Notes: generated by a model not told the origin, from the sequence alone. DNA of 64,000 nt from Bog-473 sp963737745 (GCA_963737745.1 CAVTTR010000012.1:124001-188000); one strand, 5' to 3'; counted from the stretch's first letter, positions 41,479 through 50,552 are shown. Made by a program: numbers and translations.

Positions 41479-42500
41479 CGACCACAGCCATCCCAGTGAC
41501 CTCGCGCAAGGACTGGAGCAGCGACCAGGAGGTGCGTTGGTGCCCCGGTTGCGGCGACTACTCGATTCTCGCCGCGGTGCAAATGATGATGCCCGATCTC
41601 GGCGTGCGGCGTGAGAACACGGTGTTTTTGTCCGGTATCGGCTGCGCCGCCCGGTTCCCGTACTACATGAACACCTATGGCCTGCACTCCATCCACGGGC
41701 GGGCCCCGGCCATCGCCACCGGGTTGGCGACGAGCCGTCCGGATCTGGACGTGTGGGTCATCTCGGGCGATGGCGACGCACTCTCCATCGGTGGGAACCA
41801 CCTCATCCACGCTTTGCGCCGCAACGTGCGCTTGAACATCTTGATGTTCAACAACCAGATCTACGGGCTGACCAAGGGGCAGTACTCGCCCACCTCCGAG
41901 GTGGGCAAGGTGACCAAGTCGACGCCGTTTGGCTCCTACGACACCCCCTTCAATCCGGTCAGCCTGGCTCTGGGGGCCGAAGCCACCTTCGTGGCCCGCA
42001 CCCACGATATGGACCGGGCCCACATGCAGGAGACCTTCCGGCGGGCGCACGCCCACAATGGCGCCGCCTTCGTCGAGGTGCTGCAGAACTGCAACGTCTT
42101 CAACGACGGCGCCTTCGAGAAGATCACCGGCAAAGAGGTGCGCTCGAACATGCTCATTCCGCTCAAGCACGGTGAGCCGATCGTCTTCGGTCTCGAGGGC
42201 GAGGAGCGTGGCGTGGCGCAGCGCTCCGACGGCGGGCTCGAGATCGTCCCGGTGGGCGAAGCGGGCACGGCCGGCTTGCTGATCCACGACGAGAAGCGGG
42301 ACGACCCCGGCTTGGCTTTCGCCCTCTCCCGCTTGGCCAAGGGGCCCTACGAGCCGACGCCCATCGGCGTCTTCCGCGCCGTCGAGCGCCCCGAGTACGG
42401 CGCCCAGATGTCCGAGCAGATCGTGCAGACCCAAGAGAAGCGGGGCGTGGGCGACATTGCGGCGCTCCTTCGCTCGGGCTCGAGCTGGACGGTCGAATAG
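41475..42500 (+). CDS. korB: 2-oxoacid:ferredoxin oxidoreductase, beta subunit
   Basis: 341 aa, starting inside the korA stop (ATGA) with GGAGG upstream. CPGCGDYSILAAVQ carries the CxxC iron-sulfur ligands, and VISGDGDALSIGGNHLIHAL followed by FNNQIYGLTKGQYSPTS is the thiamine-diphosphate/Mg site. It passes electrons from the acyl-thiamine intermediate to ferredoxin. Confidence 0.94.
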   Translation: MTTTAIPVTSRKDWSSDQEVRWCPGCGDYSILAAVQMMMPDLGVRRENTVFLSGIGCAARFPYYMNTYGLHSIHGRAPAIATGLATSRPDLDVWVISGDGDALSIGGNHLIHALRRNVRLNILMFNNQIYGLTKGQYSPTSEVGKVTKSTPFGSYDTPFNPVSLALGAEATFVARTHDMDRAHMQETFRRAHAHNGAAFVEVLQNCNVFNDGAFEKITGKEVRSNMLIPLKHGEPIVFGLEGEERGVAQRSDGGLEIVPVGEAGTAGLLIHDEKRDDPGLAFALSRLAKGPYEPTPIGVFRAVERPEYGAQMSEQIVQTQEKRGVGDIAALLRSGSSWTVE

Positions 42501-42652
42501 GCCCAGTGGGTGGGGCGACCCCGGATCGGTGACTGTCATGGGGGCGCGGAGCTCCGGCAATCAATTTCGAAACAACCAACCGCGCCGCATCGTTTTCTGA
42601 AAACAACCCTCGGCGCTCTCCACTCTCAGGTGCGCATGTGCCGGCGCATGGG

Positions 42653-42664
42653 TACTGTGTGCCT
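42653..42664 (+). promoter_or_regulatory. Leaderless -10 element of the aldo-keto reductase gene
   Basis: TACTGT, six bases, ATG 42665. The rest of the 164-bp gap after korB shows only a short TGCGC/GCGCA inverted repeat near 42631-42648. Confidence 0.5.
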
Positions 42665-43618
42665 ATGACAGAACCCTCTTCTCTTCGCCGTCTGGGTCGT
42701 TCCGGGCTCGCCGTATCCGTGGTCGGCCTCGGTACGAACAACTTCGGGATGAAGCTCGAACTCGAGGAGAGTCGCGCCGTGGTGCACGCGGCCCTGGACA
42801 ACGGCATCAACCTGTTCGACACCTCGGACTCCTATGGAGCTTCGGAGGAACAGCTCGGGGAAATTCTGCAGGGCAAGCGGGACGACGTCATTCTCGCTAC
42901 CAAGTTCGGCAGCAGCCTGCGCGGCCAGGAGAACGGTGCGGACGGGGATGCCCGAGGCTCACGCCGCTACATCAGGCGGGCGGTCGAGAGGTCGCTTCGT
43001 CGGTTGCGCACCGACTGGATCGACTTGTACCAGATCCACATGCCTGACCCCCTCACGCCGATTGAGGAGACGTTGTCCGCGCTCGATGACCTCGTGCACG
43101 AGGGCAAGGTCCGTTACATCGGTCACTCCAACTTCAAAGGTTGGCAGACGGCCGAAGCAGAGTGGGTGGCGCGCACCAGCACTACCGTGCGTTTCATCAG
43201 CGCCCAGAACGAGTACAGCTGGCTCAAGCGCGGTATCGAGAACGATCTCGTTCCGGCTCTCGAGGAGTACGGCCTCGGCCTCCTGCCCTACTTCCCGTTG
43301 GCCAGCGGCATTCTCACCGGCAAGTACCGGCGGGGCGAGGGTGCACCCGAGGGAAGCCGCCTGAAGAGGTGGAGAATGGAATCGGCCCTCACCGACGAGA
43401 CCTTCGACGTGGTGGAGAAGCTCGAGGCATTCGCCGCCGAGCGTTCCATCACCCTGCTCGACATCGCCATCGGCGGACTGGCCGCCAAACCCGCCGTCTC
43501 TTCGGTCATTGCCGGGGCCACCTCGCCCGAGCAGATCGAGGCCAACGTCAAGGCGGGAGCGTGGCAACCCACCCCCGAGGATCTGGCCGAGATCGACGCC
43601 ATCACCTCGGCGACGTAG
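42665..43618 (+). CDS. Aldo-keto reductase
   Basis: 317 aa, (beta/alpha)8 barrel NADPH-dependent oxidoreductase. VVGLGTNNFG, the catalytic Asp and Tyr in NLFDTSDSYGASEEQLGEIL, the catalytic Lys in DVILATKFGSS, and the cofactor part GATSPEQIEANVKAGAW mark the family (voltage-gated-channel beta/tas-like branch). Substrate unknown. ATG 42665 is set by the -10 element. Confidence 0.92.
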   Translation: MTEPSSLRRLGRSGLAVSVVGLGTNNFGMKLELEESRAVVHAALDNGINLFDTSDSYGASEEQLGEILQGKRDDVILATKFGSSLRGQENGADGDARGSRRYIRRAVERSLRRLRTDWIDLYQIHMPDPLTPIEETLSALDDLVHEGKVRYIGHSNFKGWQTAEAEWVARTSTTVRFISAQNEYSWLKRGIENDLVPALEEYGLGLLPYFPLASGILTGKYRRGEGAPEGSRLKRWRMESALTDETFDVVEKLEAFAAERSITLLDIAIGGLAAKPAVSSVIAGATSPEQIEANVKAGAWQPTPEDLAEIDAITSAT

Positions 43619-43621
43619 CAG

Positions 43622-43701
43622 CCGGTCGAGACTGCTGCCGGTCGAGACTGCTACCGGTCGAGACTGCTAACGGTCGAGGCCGCTACCGGTCGAGGCTGCG
43701 G
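43622..43701 (+). repeat. Five 16-bp tandem repeats between convergent genes
   Basis: Five consecutive copies of CCGGTCGAGACTGCTA or close variants, with increasing divergence to the right. The last copies form the 3' end of the DUF1015 gene (codons for YRSLDR and its stop). Confidence 0.85.
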
Positions 43702-44883
43702 TAGACCATTCCGGTTCGGGGCTTGGGACTGAAGTACGTCGTCTTGGGCGGCATCTGTTTGCGTTGCCCCGCCCATGACTCAATCTGACCGACCGTGACC
43801 GGTCGGAGAAGAAAAGCGGTTTGCGCCTCACCGTCGTCCAACGCGGCCAGAGCCTCCGCCACGGTGTGGCGATGGGTCGACTCGTGCGGCGGGAGCTCGG
43901 ACAGGAGCACGGCGATGAGGCTGGAATCGAGGTCGTTGCCCGCCGCGTCGTAGGTGGCCTCGAGGGGGAGCAGAAGATAGGCACTGCGACCGGTCACGAG
44001 AGCGAGCGAGTGCGCCTCGACTAGGGCGCCCAGGGTGCGCTCGTCGGCCGCTCCGGCCCGCACCACGTCGAACCAGGGTGCGCAGGCCGCGACGAGATCG
44101 AAGTCGGGGGGAAGGCCCGAGATGGTCCGATGGATGGCGCCGACCGTCAGCTGATCCTCGGCGAGTTCGACGATGAGGGCCAGGACGAGATCGTACGGCC
44201 CGGCCGCGCCCGCTGTTCTGGGCCCGACACTCACCTTGATACGTGAGCGCGGTCTGGTAGCGGTGATGCCCGTCAGCGATGACGACGGGGGCCTCGGCCA
44301 CGGCGCGAGCGATGGCGTTGATGGCGTCACGGTCATCGAGCACCCAGAGTTGATGGCGAACGCCGTCGTCGTCGTAGGCGTCCGCCGTGGGCTCGTCGTC
44401 GGTGGGGTCGAACGTCGCCGTCAATCCGTGTCGCAGCGAGAGTCCCCAGATGGGGGAGAGGTTGGCCCTGGTGGCCCGGAGCAGATCGAGCCGGTCGCTC
44501 TTGGGCTTCGGCAGCGTCTGCTCATGGGGCAGGATGTCGCTTTCCTGCCCGGGGTCGGCCAGTCCGAGTGCGCCGATCACGCCGGTCGAGGCCCGACCGG
44601 TGGTGTCGGTCATGCGATAGGGATACAGACACGGCGTGGGGTCGGGGCGCAGGGTCCCGTCGGCCTGCCAACGGGTGAAGTAGTCGGCCGCCACCTGGTA
44701 GCGGTCCCGGTGCCCTTGGAGGTCTGGCTCGGGCAGCTCGACCAAAATGGCGTTGGCCGGATGGCGCGAGGCGAGATGCACCCGTTCAGCCGAGCTGACC
44801 ACGTCGTACGGTGGCGCCATGACCTGGCCGATGGGTACGCCGGGGGCGTAGCGCAGGCCTCGGAACGGTTCGAATCGGGGCAC
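43683..44883 (-). CDS. DUF1015 protein, with a frame break
   Basis: Composite of about 399 aa from GTG 44883. DUF1015 marks: RFEPFRGLRYAP, VMAPPYDVVSS, NAILVELPEPD, CLYPYRMTDTTG, LPHEQTLPKPKSDRLDLLRA, SPIWGLS and VVIADGHHRYQTALTY, a possible metal or phosphate site (DGHHRY). The frame then shifts +1 near 44228-44245, and PYDLVLALIVELAEDQLTVG to the C-terminal TYFSPKPRTGMVYRSLDR runs in the second frame. The family occurs widely in bacteria and archaea and is often linked with sugar-phosphate or serine metabolism; no firm function. Its end lies in a tandem repeat. Confidence 0.85.
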
Positions 44884-45003
44884 GTGGCCACTCTGGCACA
44901 CCGGACTCGGTCGGCCGCGTTCAATTCGGCCCGATGGCCCACGACCCACCGCCCGGCGCCCGCCGCCTGGCGCAGTGCCCACAGCGGGCCGGGGTCGCTC
45001 CCG

Positions 45004-45015
45004 TACACTGGACCG
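45004..45015 (+). promoter_or_regulatory. Leaderless -10 element of pgsA
   Basis: TACACT, six bases (ggaccg), GTG 45016. Confidence 0.5.
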
Positions 45016-45648
45016 GTGGAGCAAGAAGACGGGCTGAGCAGGATACTGACGGCTCCCAACGTCATCACGATGGTGCGGCTCCTTTGCATTCCCGTCTTCG
45101 TATGGCTGCTCTTCGGCCTCCATCGACAGACGGCCGCCGCCGTCCTACTGGCCGTGCTGGGCACGACGGACTGGATCGATGGGTACGTGGCCCGGCGCTA
45201 TCACCAGGTTTCGACCCTCGGCAAGGTTCTCGATCCGGCGGCCGATCGCATCCTCGTCGGGACGGCGGTCATAGCCGTCATCGTCCACGGCGCGGTTCCG
45301 CTCTGGTTCGGGCTGGCCACCATCGTGCGCGAGGCGCTGGTGTCGCTCATGGTTCTGGTTCTCGCCGCGCTCGGGGCAAGCCGAATAAATGTGTTGTGGG
45401 TGGGCAAAGCGGGAACATTTGGACTGATGTTCGCCTACCCGGCTTTCTTGCTCGCGCATGGGACTGCTTCCTGGCAGGACCCGATACGCGTGGTGGCCTG
45501 GGTATGCGGTGCCGTCGGCCTGACCTTGGCCTGGGTGGCCGCAGCGGGGTATATCGGACCGGCTCGTGATGCGCTCCGATCTGGTCGGGCGGGTCGCCAC
45601 ATGGCGTCGGCCGCCGCCGAGGGCGCGGCAGAGAAGAGCCCGGCATGA
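45016..45648 (+). CDS. pgsA: CDP-alcohol phosphatidyltransferase (PgsA-like)
   Basis: 210 aa, GTG start. Begins LSRILTAPNVITMVRLLCIP and carries the CDP-alcohol motif TTDWIDGYVARRYHQVSTLG followed by KVLDPAADR (DGxxAR...G...D...D). Several membrane spans. It should make phosphatidylglycerol phosphate from CDP-diacylglycerol and glycerol-3-phosphate; cardiolipin- or inositol-type substrates cannot be excluded. The stop overlaps the next start (ATGA). Confidence 0.85.
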   Translation: MEQEDGLSRILTAPNVITMVRLLCIPVFVWLLFGLHRQTAAAVLLAVLGTTDWIDGYVARRYHQVSTLGKVLDPAADRILVGTAVIAVIVHGAVPLWFGLATIVREALVSLMVLVLAALGASRINVLWVGKAGTFGLMFAYPAFLLAHGTASWQDPIRVVAWVCGAVGLTLAWVAAAGYIGPARDALRSGRAGRHMASAAAEGAAEKSPA

Positions 45649-48176
45649 AGGCGGTGATCATGGCCGGCGGCGAAGGAACACGTCTGCGGCCCCAGACGTC
45701 GAACCTGCCGAAGCCGATGCTGCCGCTGGTCGGGCGCCCGATGATGGAGCACATCGTCTCGCTGCTGCGGCGTCACGGCATCACCGACATCGTGGTCACG
45801 GTGGCGTTCCTGCCCAACGCCATCCGGAGTTATTTCGGCGACGGTTCCGAGCTCGGGGTGCGCATGGTCTACGCCACCGAGGAGACGCCCCTGGGCACGG
45901 CCGGATCGGTGCGCAATGCCCGCGACGAGCTCACCGAGCGTTTTTTGGTCATCTCGGGTGACGTGCTGACCGACATCGACCTCACGTCGATGCTGCAGTT
46001 CCACGAGAAGAACAACGCCTTGGCCACCCTGGCCCTGTGCGCGGTGGAGAACCCGCTCGAGTTCGGCATCGTGATCACGCGTGAGGACGGGAGCATCGAG
46101 CGCTTCTTGGAGAAGCCAGGCTGGGGGCAGGTGTTCAGCGACACCATCAACACCGGGATTTACGTGCTCGAGCCCGAGATCTTCGATCTCATCCCCGAGG
46201 GCCGCGCCGTCGACTTCTCGGCCGAGGTCTTTCCGGCGGTGCTCGAGGCCGGCGGCCCGATCTATGGCTATGTGGCCAACGGCTATTGGGAGGACGTCGG
46301 CACGACGGCCGCCTATCTCAAGGCGCATGAGGACATCCTCGACGGCAAGGTCGAGGTGGACATTTCCGGCTTCGAAGTGCAGCCGGGCGTGTGGCTCGGC
46401 AAGGGGTCGTCCGTCGATCCCACGGCCCGCTTGAGCGGTCCAGCCTTCATCGGCGAGAACTGCACCATCGACGACCAGGCCGTGATCGGGGCGTACACCA
46501 CGATCGGGGCCAACACCCGCATCGCCGAGAGGGCCGAGGTGCACCACTCGGTCATCGGTGGAAACTCCTACGTCGGGCCGGCGGCACGCGTCGAGGGTGC
46601 CGTCTTGGGGCGCTCGTGCGATCTGCGGCGGGGCGCCCGCTGCGAGCCGGGCTCGGTGGTGGGCGAGGGTTGCCTCATCGGTGCGCACGCCGAAGTGCGG
46701 AGCGACGTCAAGGTCTATCCCTACAAGGTGGTCGAGGCCGGGGCCCAGGTCCAGAGCTCGATCGTGTGGGAGTCCGGAGGCACCCGGACGCTGTTCGGCC
46801 GCGACGGTGTGCGCGGGATCGTGAACGTCGACGTCAGCCCCGAGCTGGCGGTGCGGCTGGCCAAGGCGTGGGCGTCCTCCTTCGAGAAGGGATCGGTGAT
46901 CACGACCTCGAGGGACACCAGCCGGGCGGCCCGGGTGATCAAGCGGGCGCTCATGGTCGGCTGCAATTCGGTCGGAGTGAACGTGGCCGACCTCGAGGTG
47001 GCGACCATCCCGGTGACCCGGCATCACATTCGCACCAGGGGCTCCCAAGGGGGCCTGACCGTCCGCCTGAGCCCCAACGACCCGCAGTCGGTCGCCATCC
47101 GCTTTTTCGACTCCCGCGGCCTCGACCTCTCCGAGAACGAGCAGCGGCGGATCGAGCGTCTCTACCATCGAGAGGAGTTCCGCCGGGTCACGGCGGGCGA
47201 CATCGGTGACATCGAATTCTCTCCCCGGGCGCTCGAGCACTACACGGCCGACGTCGTCGAGGCCTTTGACCTGGCCCACTCCGCCCGTCGCGAGCTCAAG
47301 CTCGTCCTTGACCTCTCCTACGGTGCGGCCAGCTATGTCATGCCGAACCTGCTGGCCAAGGTGGAGGCCGACGTCCTGAGCATCAATCCATACGCACAGA
47401 CGCCGGGGATGATCTCGGTCGACCTGGCCACGAGCGTGGCGGGCGTGGTCCGGTCGGTGCGCAGCTCCGGTGCCGATCTGGGCGCGGTGGTCGACGCCGG
47501 AGGGGAGCACCTCACCCTGGTGGACGGTTCCGGACGCGTCCTGAGCAACGACGAGGCCCTGATGGTGTTCTTGGAGCTCGTCACCGACCCGGGGCGCGAC
47601 GGTCCGCACGCCAGAAACGGCACGGCTGGCCGGGGGGTGAAGGTGGCGCTCCCGCTCACCGTGAGCCAGAAGGCCTATCAGCTCTGCGCAGCCCGGGGCG
47701 TCGAGGTGCTCGCCACCGCCCTCTCGTCGTCCAAGCTGATGGAGGCGGCGGACTCGGGCGGCGTGACCTATGCCGCCGACCAAGATGGCGGATTCGTCTT
47801 CCCCGATTTCCTTCCCTCCTTTGACGGTGCGGCGGCGCTCATCAACCTCATCGCCCTTCTCGGCCGATCCGGCGAGTCTCTGGCCGAAGTGGTGGCACGA
47901 GTCCCCGAGCTGCCGGTCATGCGCACCGAAGTGGAGACGCCCTTCGAGCAAAAGGGCATGGTGATGCGCACGCTCATGGAGCAACTGACCGAGGAGGGGG
48001 CGGAGTTGGTGCTCCTCGACGGCATCAAGGTGATCACGCCTACCGGGTGGGTGCTGGTGATACCCGATCCCGAGGAGCCCACAACGCACGTGTGGGCCGA
48101 GGGAGCGCACCGGGCCGACTCCGAGCGGCTCAGCTTGGAGTATGTCGAGCGCTTGCGGCAGATGTTGGCGCTCTAG
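45645..48176 (+). CDS. Sugar-nucleotidyltransferase fused to a phosphomannomutase-like domain
   Basis: 843 aa. Domain 1 (about 1-235) is a nucleotidyltransferase: MAGGEGTRLRPQTSNLPKPM, then SGDVLTDID and NGYWEDVGTTAAYLKA. A left-handed beta helix follows (about 245-370, hexapeptides such as AFIGENCTIDDQAVIGAYTT). Domain 3 (about 385-840) has the phosphohexomutase fold (LFGRDGVRGIVNVDVSPELA), but the catalytic TASHNP-type Ser loop, the DGDxDR metal loop (here VVDAGGEHLTLVDG) and the RPSGTEP phosphate loop (here VIPDPEEPTTHVW) are all altered. The first domain probably makes GDP-mannose or another NDP-sugar; the second may be regulatory. Encoded right after pgsA and coupled to it. Confidence 0.85.
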   Translation: MKAVIMAGGEGTRLRPQTSNLPKPMLPLVGRPMMEHIVSLLRRHGITDIVVTVAFLPNAIRSYFGDGSELGVRMVYATEETPLGTAGSVRNARDELTERFLVISGDVLTDIDLTSMLQFHEKNNALATLALCAVENPLEFGIVITREDGSIERFLEKPGWGQVFSDTINTGIYVLEPEIFDLIPEGRAVDFSAEVFPAVLEAGGPIYGYVANGYWEDVGTTAAYLKAHEDILDGKVEVDISGFEVQPGVWLGKGSSVDPTARLSGPAFIGENCTIDDQAVIGAYTTIGANTRIAERAEVHHSVIGGNSYVGPAARVEGAVLGRSCDLRRGARCEPGSVVGEGCLIGAHAEVRSDVKVYPYKVVEAGAQVQSSIVWESGGTRTLFGRDGVRGIVNVDVSPELAVRLAKAWASSFEKGSVITTSRDTSRAARVIKRALMVGCNSVGVNVADLEVATIPVTRHHIRTRGSQGGLTVRLSPNDPQSVAIRFFDSRGLDLSENEQRRIERLYHREEFRRVTAGDIGDIEFSPRALEHYTADVVEAFDLAHSARRELKLVLDLSYGAASYVMPNLLAKVEADVLSINPYAQTPGMISVDLATSVAGVVRSVRSSGADLGAVVDAGGEHLTLVDGSGRVLSNDEALMVFLELVTDPGRDGPHARNGTAGRGVKVALPLTVSQKAYQLCAARGVEVLATALSSSKLMEAADSGGVTYAADQDGGFVFPDFLPSFDGAAALINLIALLGRSGESLAEVVARVPELPVMRTEVETPFEQKGMVMRTLMEQLTEEGAELVLLDGIKVITPTGWVLVIPDPEEPTTHVWAEGAHRADSERLSLEYVERLRQMLAL

Positions 48177-48219
48177 ATCGGGACTGCGGGTGGGGGTGTA
48201 AGTCCACTCGGTCGTCCGC

Positions 48220-48233
48220 TAGCGTCGCACCCC
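48220..48233 (+). promoter_or_regulatory. Leaderless-type -10 element of gcvH
   Basis: TAGCGT, eight bases, ATG 48234. Confidence 0.4.
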
Positions 48234-48614
48234 ATGAACATTCCAGACGACCTTCGCTACTCGGTTGAACACGAATGGGTCCGAGCCGAGGGCGTCCGAG
48301 TTCGCGTGGGCATCACGGACTACGCCCAAGATGCTCTCGGAGACATCGTCTACGTCGACCTGCCCGCCGTCGGGACCGAGGTGGAGGTCGGTGGAAAATT
48401 AGGTGAGGTGGAGTCGACCAAATCGGTCTCGGAGATCTACGCCCCGCTGGCCGGGACGATCACGGCCGTCAACGATTCGCTGCCCGATGCGCCGGAGCGG
48501 ATCAACGAAGATCCCTACGGGGAGGGGTGGATCTGCGAGCTGGAACTCGCCGAGGGCACGACGGTCGAAACTCTGCTCGACCCGTCCGCCTACCGCGATC
48601 TCACCGCAAATTGA
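48234..48614 (+). CDS. gcvH: Glycine cleavage system H protein
   Basis: 126 aa. YSVEHEWVRAEGVRVRVGIT is the usual opening, and GKLGEVESTKSVSEIYAP contains the Lys that carries lipoate. It shuttles the aminomethyl group between the P, T and L proteins. gcvT lies 14 kb downstream; in between stands the FHA/MerR/DUF151 set, the same neighbourhood as around M. tuberculosis Rv1826-Rv1830. Confidence 0.95.
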   Translation: MNIPDDLRYSVEHEWVRAEGVRVRVGITDYAQDALGDIVYVDLPAVGTEVEVGGKLGEVESTKSVSEIYAPLAGTITAVNDSLPDAPERINEDPYGEGWICELELAEGTTVETLLDPSAYRDLTAN

Positions 48615-48666
48615 GCGCAAGGCCGGCCCTGGCGGCGCGGCCGGGGAAAGAAACCGTGGCGTCGAG

Positions 48667-48679
48667 TACCGTGGTTGCC
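48667..48679 (+). promoter_or_regulatory. Leaderless -10 element of the FHA-protein gene
   Basis: TACCGT, seven bases, GTG 48680; this spacing selects the third in-frame GTG as the start. Confidence 0.45.
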
Positions 48680-49156
48680 GTGTTCTGTAACAACTGCGGG
48701 CATCGGAATCCAGAGGGCGTCAACTTCTGTTCGTCGTGTGGCCATGCCTTGCTCGCGGAAGGCGAGGACGCCACCATCACCTTGCATCCTTCCGACGACA
48801 GCGGTGACGTCCCCGAGGACGATGCCACCCCGACGTTGGTGGAGATTCCCCATGGCTCAGGCGTCCTCGTCGTGACCCGAGGTTCGAACACCGGCGCGCG
48901 TTACCTCTTGGGTGAGCACACCACCAAGGCCGGCCGCCATCCCGAGAGTGACATCTTTCTCGACGACATCACGGTGTCGAGACGTCACGTCGAGATCACG
49001 CACGTCGATGACGGGACGTTCGTGATTCGTGATGTCGGCTCGTTGAACGGGACCTATGTCAACCGTGAGCGCATCGACGAGGCCACGCTCTTGCCGGGCG
49101 ATGAAGTGCAGATCGGCAAGTTCAAGTTGCTCTACTTAGTAGCGGGGAACGAATGA
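48680..49156 (+). CDS. Zinc-ribbon FHA-domain protein (GarA-like)
   Basis: 158 aa. The N-terminus FCNNCGHRNPEGVNFCSSCG is a four-Cys zinc ribbon, followed by an acidic linker and an FHA domain (about 70-155) with the phospho-Thr-binding residues in AGRHPESDIFLDDITVSRRH and the NGTYVN turn. GarA in mycobacteria is a phospho-switch that binds metabolic enzymes after phosphorylation by PknB/G; here the phosphorylatable N-terminal stretch is replaced by the ribbon, so the switch may differ. ATGA overlap with the following MerR gene. Confidence 0.85.
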   Translation: MFCNNCGHRNPEGVNFCSSCGHALLAEGEDATITLHPSDDSGDVPEDDATPTLVEIPHGSGVLVVTRGSNTGARYLLGEHTTKAGRHPESDIFLDDITVSRRHVEITHVDDGTFVIRDVGSLNGTYVNRERIDEATLLPGDEVQIGKFKLLYLVAGNE

Positions 49157-49806
49157 GCAGCCGCACCTATCTTTCCATTGGGGACGTCCTCACCTTGTTG
49201 CGCGAGGAATTCCCTGACGTGACCATCTCGAAGATCCGCTTCCTCGAGAGTCAGGGACTGGTCAACCCAGAGCGATCCCCTTCGGGGTACCGCAAGTTCT
49301 TCGAAGCCGACGTGGAACGACTGCGCTGGGTCCTCCGCCAACAGCGTGAGCATTTCCTGCCCCTCAAGGTCATCCGCGACCGCTTGGCAGACGGGGACCT
49401 GAGCGAAGGGGAAGAATCGCCTCCTGCACCTGCGGAAGGCAACGGAAAGACGGCGGCGCGGTCCCACGCCGTGGCCGGCGTCTCAGCCGCGTCCGGTGTG
49501 ACCGGGCGAGCGCGCACCGTTGGTGTTGCAGGCACGGTCACGGCGGCGCGCACCGAGGAGCAGGCGACGCAAGCCGACGACGACGCCATGGCGCGCATAC
49601 TGGCCGACGCGTCTCGACGCGTGGCACGCGGGCCCGACGGCGCACCGGACCACACGCTGCTGCAAGCGGTCCCCGACCCCGGCGCACCACACGCAGCCGG
49701 CCCCACCGACGTACTCGGGGTGCCACGCCAACATGACATCGTCAGCAACGTGGAGAGCGACGGGCTGCGCATCGATCCGGATGCACCCGCCTCCGACGGT
49801 TCGTGA
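49153..49806 (+). CDS. MerR-family regulator, N-terminal part (FtsR-like)
   Basis: 217 aa. The winged helix YLSIGDVLTLLREEFPDVTI, then SKIRFLESQGLVNPERSPSG, YRKF and FLPLKVIRDRLADGDLS match FtsR (Rv1828-like), a MerR protein that activates ftsZ in corynebacteria. After residue 90 comes an Ala/Thr/Arg-rich tail without fold. The C-terminal domain expected for FtsR is encoded separately by the next gene, whose GTG overlaps this stop (GTGA at 49803-49806). Confidence 0.8.
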   Translation: MSSRTYLSIGDVLTLLREEFPDVTISKIRFLESQGLVNPERSPSGYRKFFEADVERLRWVLRQQREHFLPLKVIRDRLADGDLSEGEESPPAPAEGNGKTAARSHAVAGVSAASGVTGRARTVGVAGTVTAARTEEQATQADDDAMARILADASRRVARGPDGAPDHTLLQAVPDPGAPHAAGPTDVLGVPRQHDIVSNVESDGLRIDPDAPASDGS

Positions 49807-50552
49807 CGCCTCAGGACAAGACGGCGGAGCGCACGTCGACTACGGCATCGGTGGCACCGGGAACGCCGGCGGCGACGACCAAATCGGCCTCGCGTGCAGC
49901 GAGCGATGCTCCAACGAACGTGGCGAGCGTGACGCGCAGTGGCCAGGACACAGATGCGGGACTGCCGCCGATACAGGGAGCAAAGCCGGGTTCTGAACGT
50001 GGCGCCAAGGGGGGACCAACGGCGGCTGCCGCGGCGACGAGCGGGGTACGGGGCTCGGCCGCTCAGGACAAGCGGACGGGCGCCACCGGGTCGGCCGCCG
50101 CTGAGCCGGCCGGTGCCTCGGTCGGAGGCGCATCGGGGGCGTCCGCCGCCGCGACGTCGGGTCTGGTGACCGGGGCCAGCATGACGAGCGAGGAACTCTG
50201 TGCCGCCAGCGGCTTGAGTGAGATCGAGCTGGCTGGCCTGCAGGGTTTCGGCTTGATCGAGCCCGTCCTGGTGGCGGGCATCCCCACCTTCGATGAGAAT
50301 GCGCTCACCGTGGCCAATCTGGCGGCCGAGTTCCGCAAGTACGGCATCGAGGCTCGACACTTGCGCCCGTACCGCAACGCGGTCGACCGCGAGGTGGGTC
50401 TAATAGAGCAGGTCATCATCCCATTACTGCGCCAGCGCAACCCCGAATCCCGCCAACGGGCCGTGGAGGCGGCGGAGGAGTTGGGCGCCTTGGGCCAGAC
50501 CATGCGAGCCACGTTGCTTCGCACGGCCTTGCAGCGCCACGTCGGGGGCTGA
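49803..50552 (+). CDS. FtsR-like C-terminal domain protein
   Basis: 249 aa from GTG 49803. The first 125 residues are Ala/Gly/Ser/Thr-rich. From about 128 it reads SMTSEELCAASGLSEIELAG, FGLIEPVLVAGIPTFDENAL, EFRKYGIEARHLRPYRNAVD and EVGLIEQVIIPLLRQ, i.e. the C-terminal half of FtsR/Rv1828-type proteins. Either one gene whose low-complexity linker holds a frame error, or a true split into two translationally coupled halves. Confidence 0.7.
   Translation: MTPQDKTAERTSTTASVAPGTPAATTKSASRAASDAPTNVASVTRSGQDTDAGLPPIQGAKPGSERGAKGGPTAAAAATSGVRGSAAQDKRTGATGSAAAEPAGASVGGASGASAAATSGLVTGASMTSEELCAASGLSEIELAGLQGFGLIEPVLVAGIPTFDENALTVANLAAEFRKYGIEARHLRPYRNAVDREVGLIEQVIIPLLRQRNPESRQRAVEAAEELGALGQTMRATLLRTALQRHVGG

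Noticed and set aside
43622..43701. Possible CRISPR array
   Set aside because: The 16-bp units are directly adjacent without spacers, and no cas genes are present.
45435..48110. An 891-codon open frame on the minus strand
   Set aside because: It is antisense to the pgsA/nucleotidyltransferase genes, which have clear motifs; long antisense frames are common at this GC content and the product resembles nothing.
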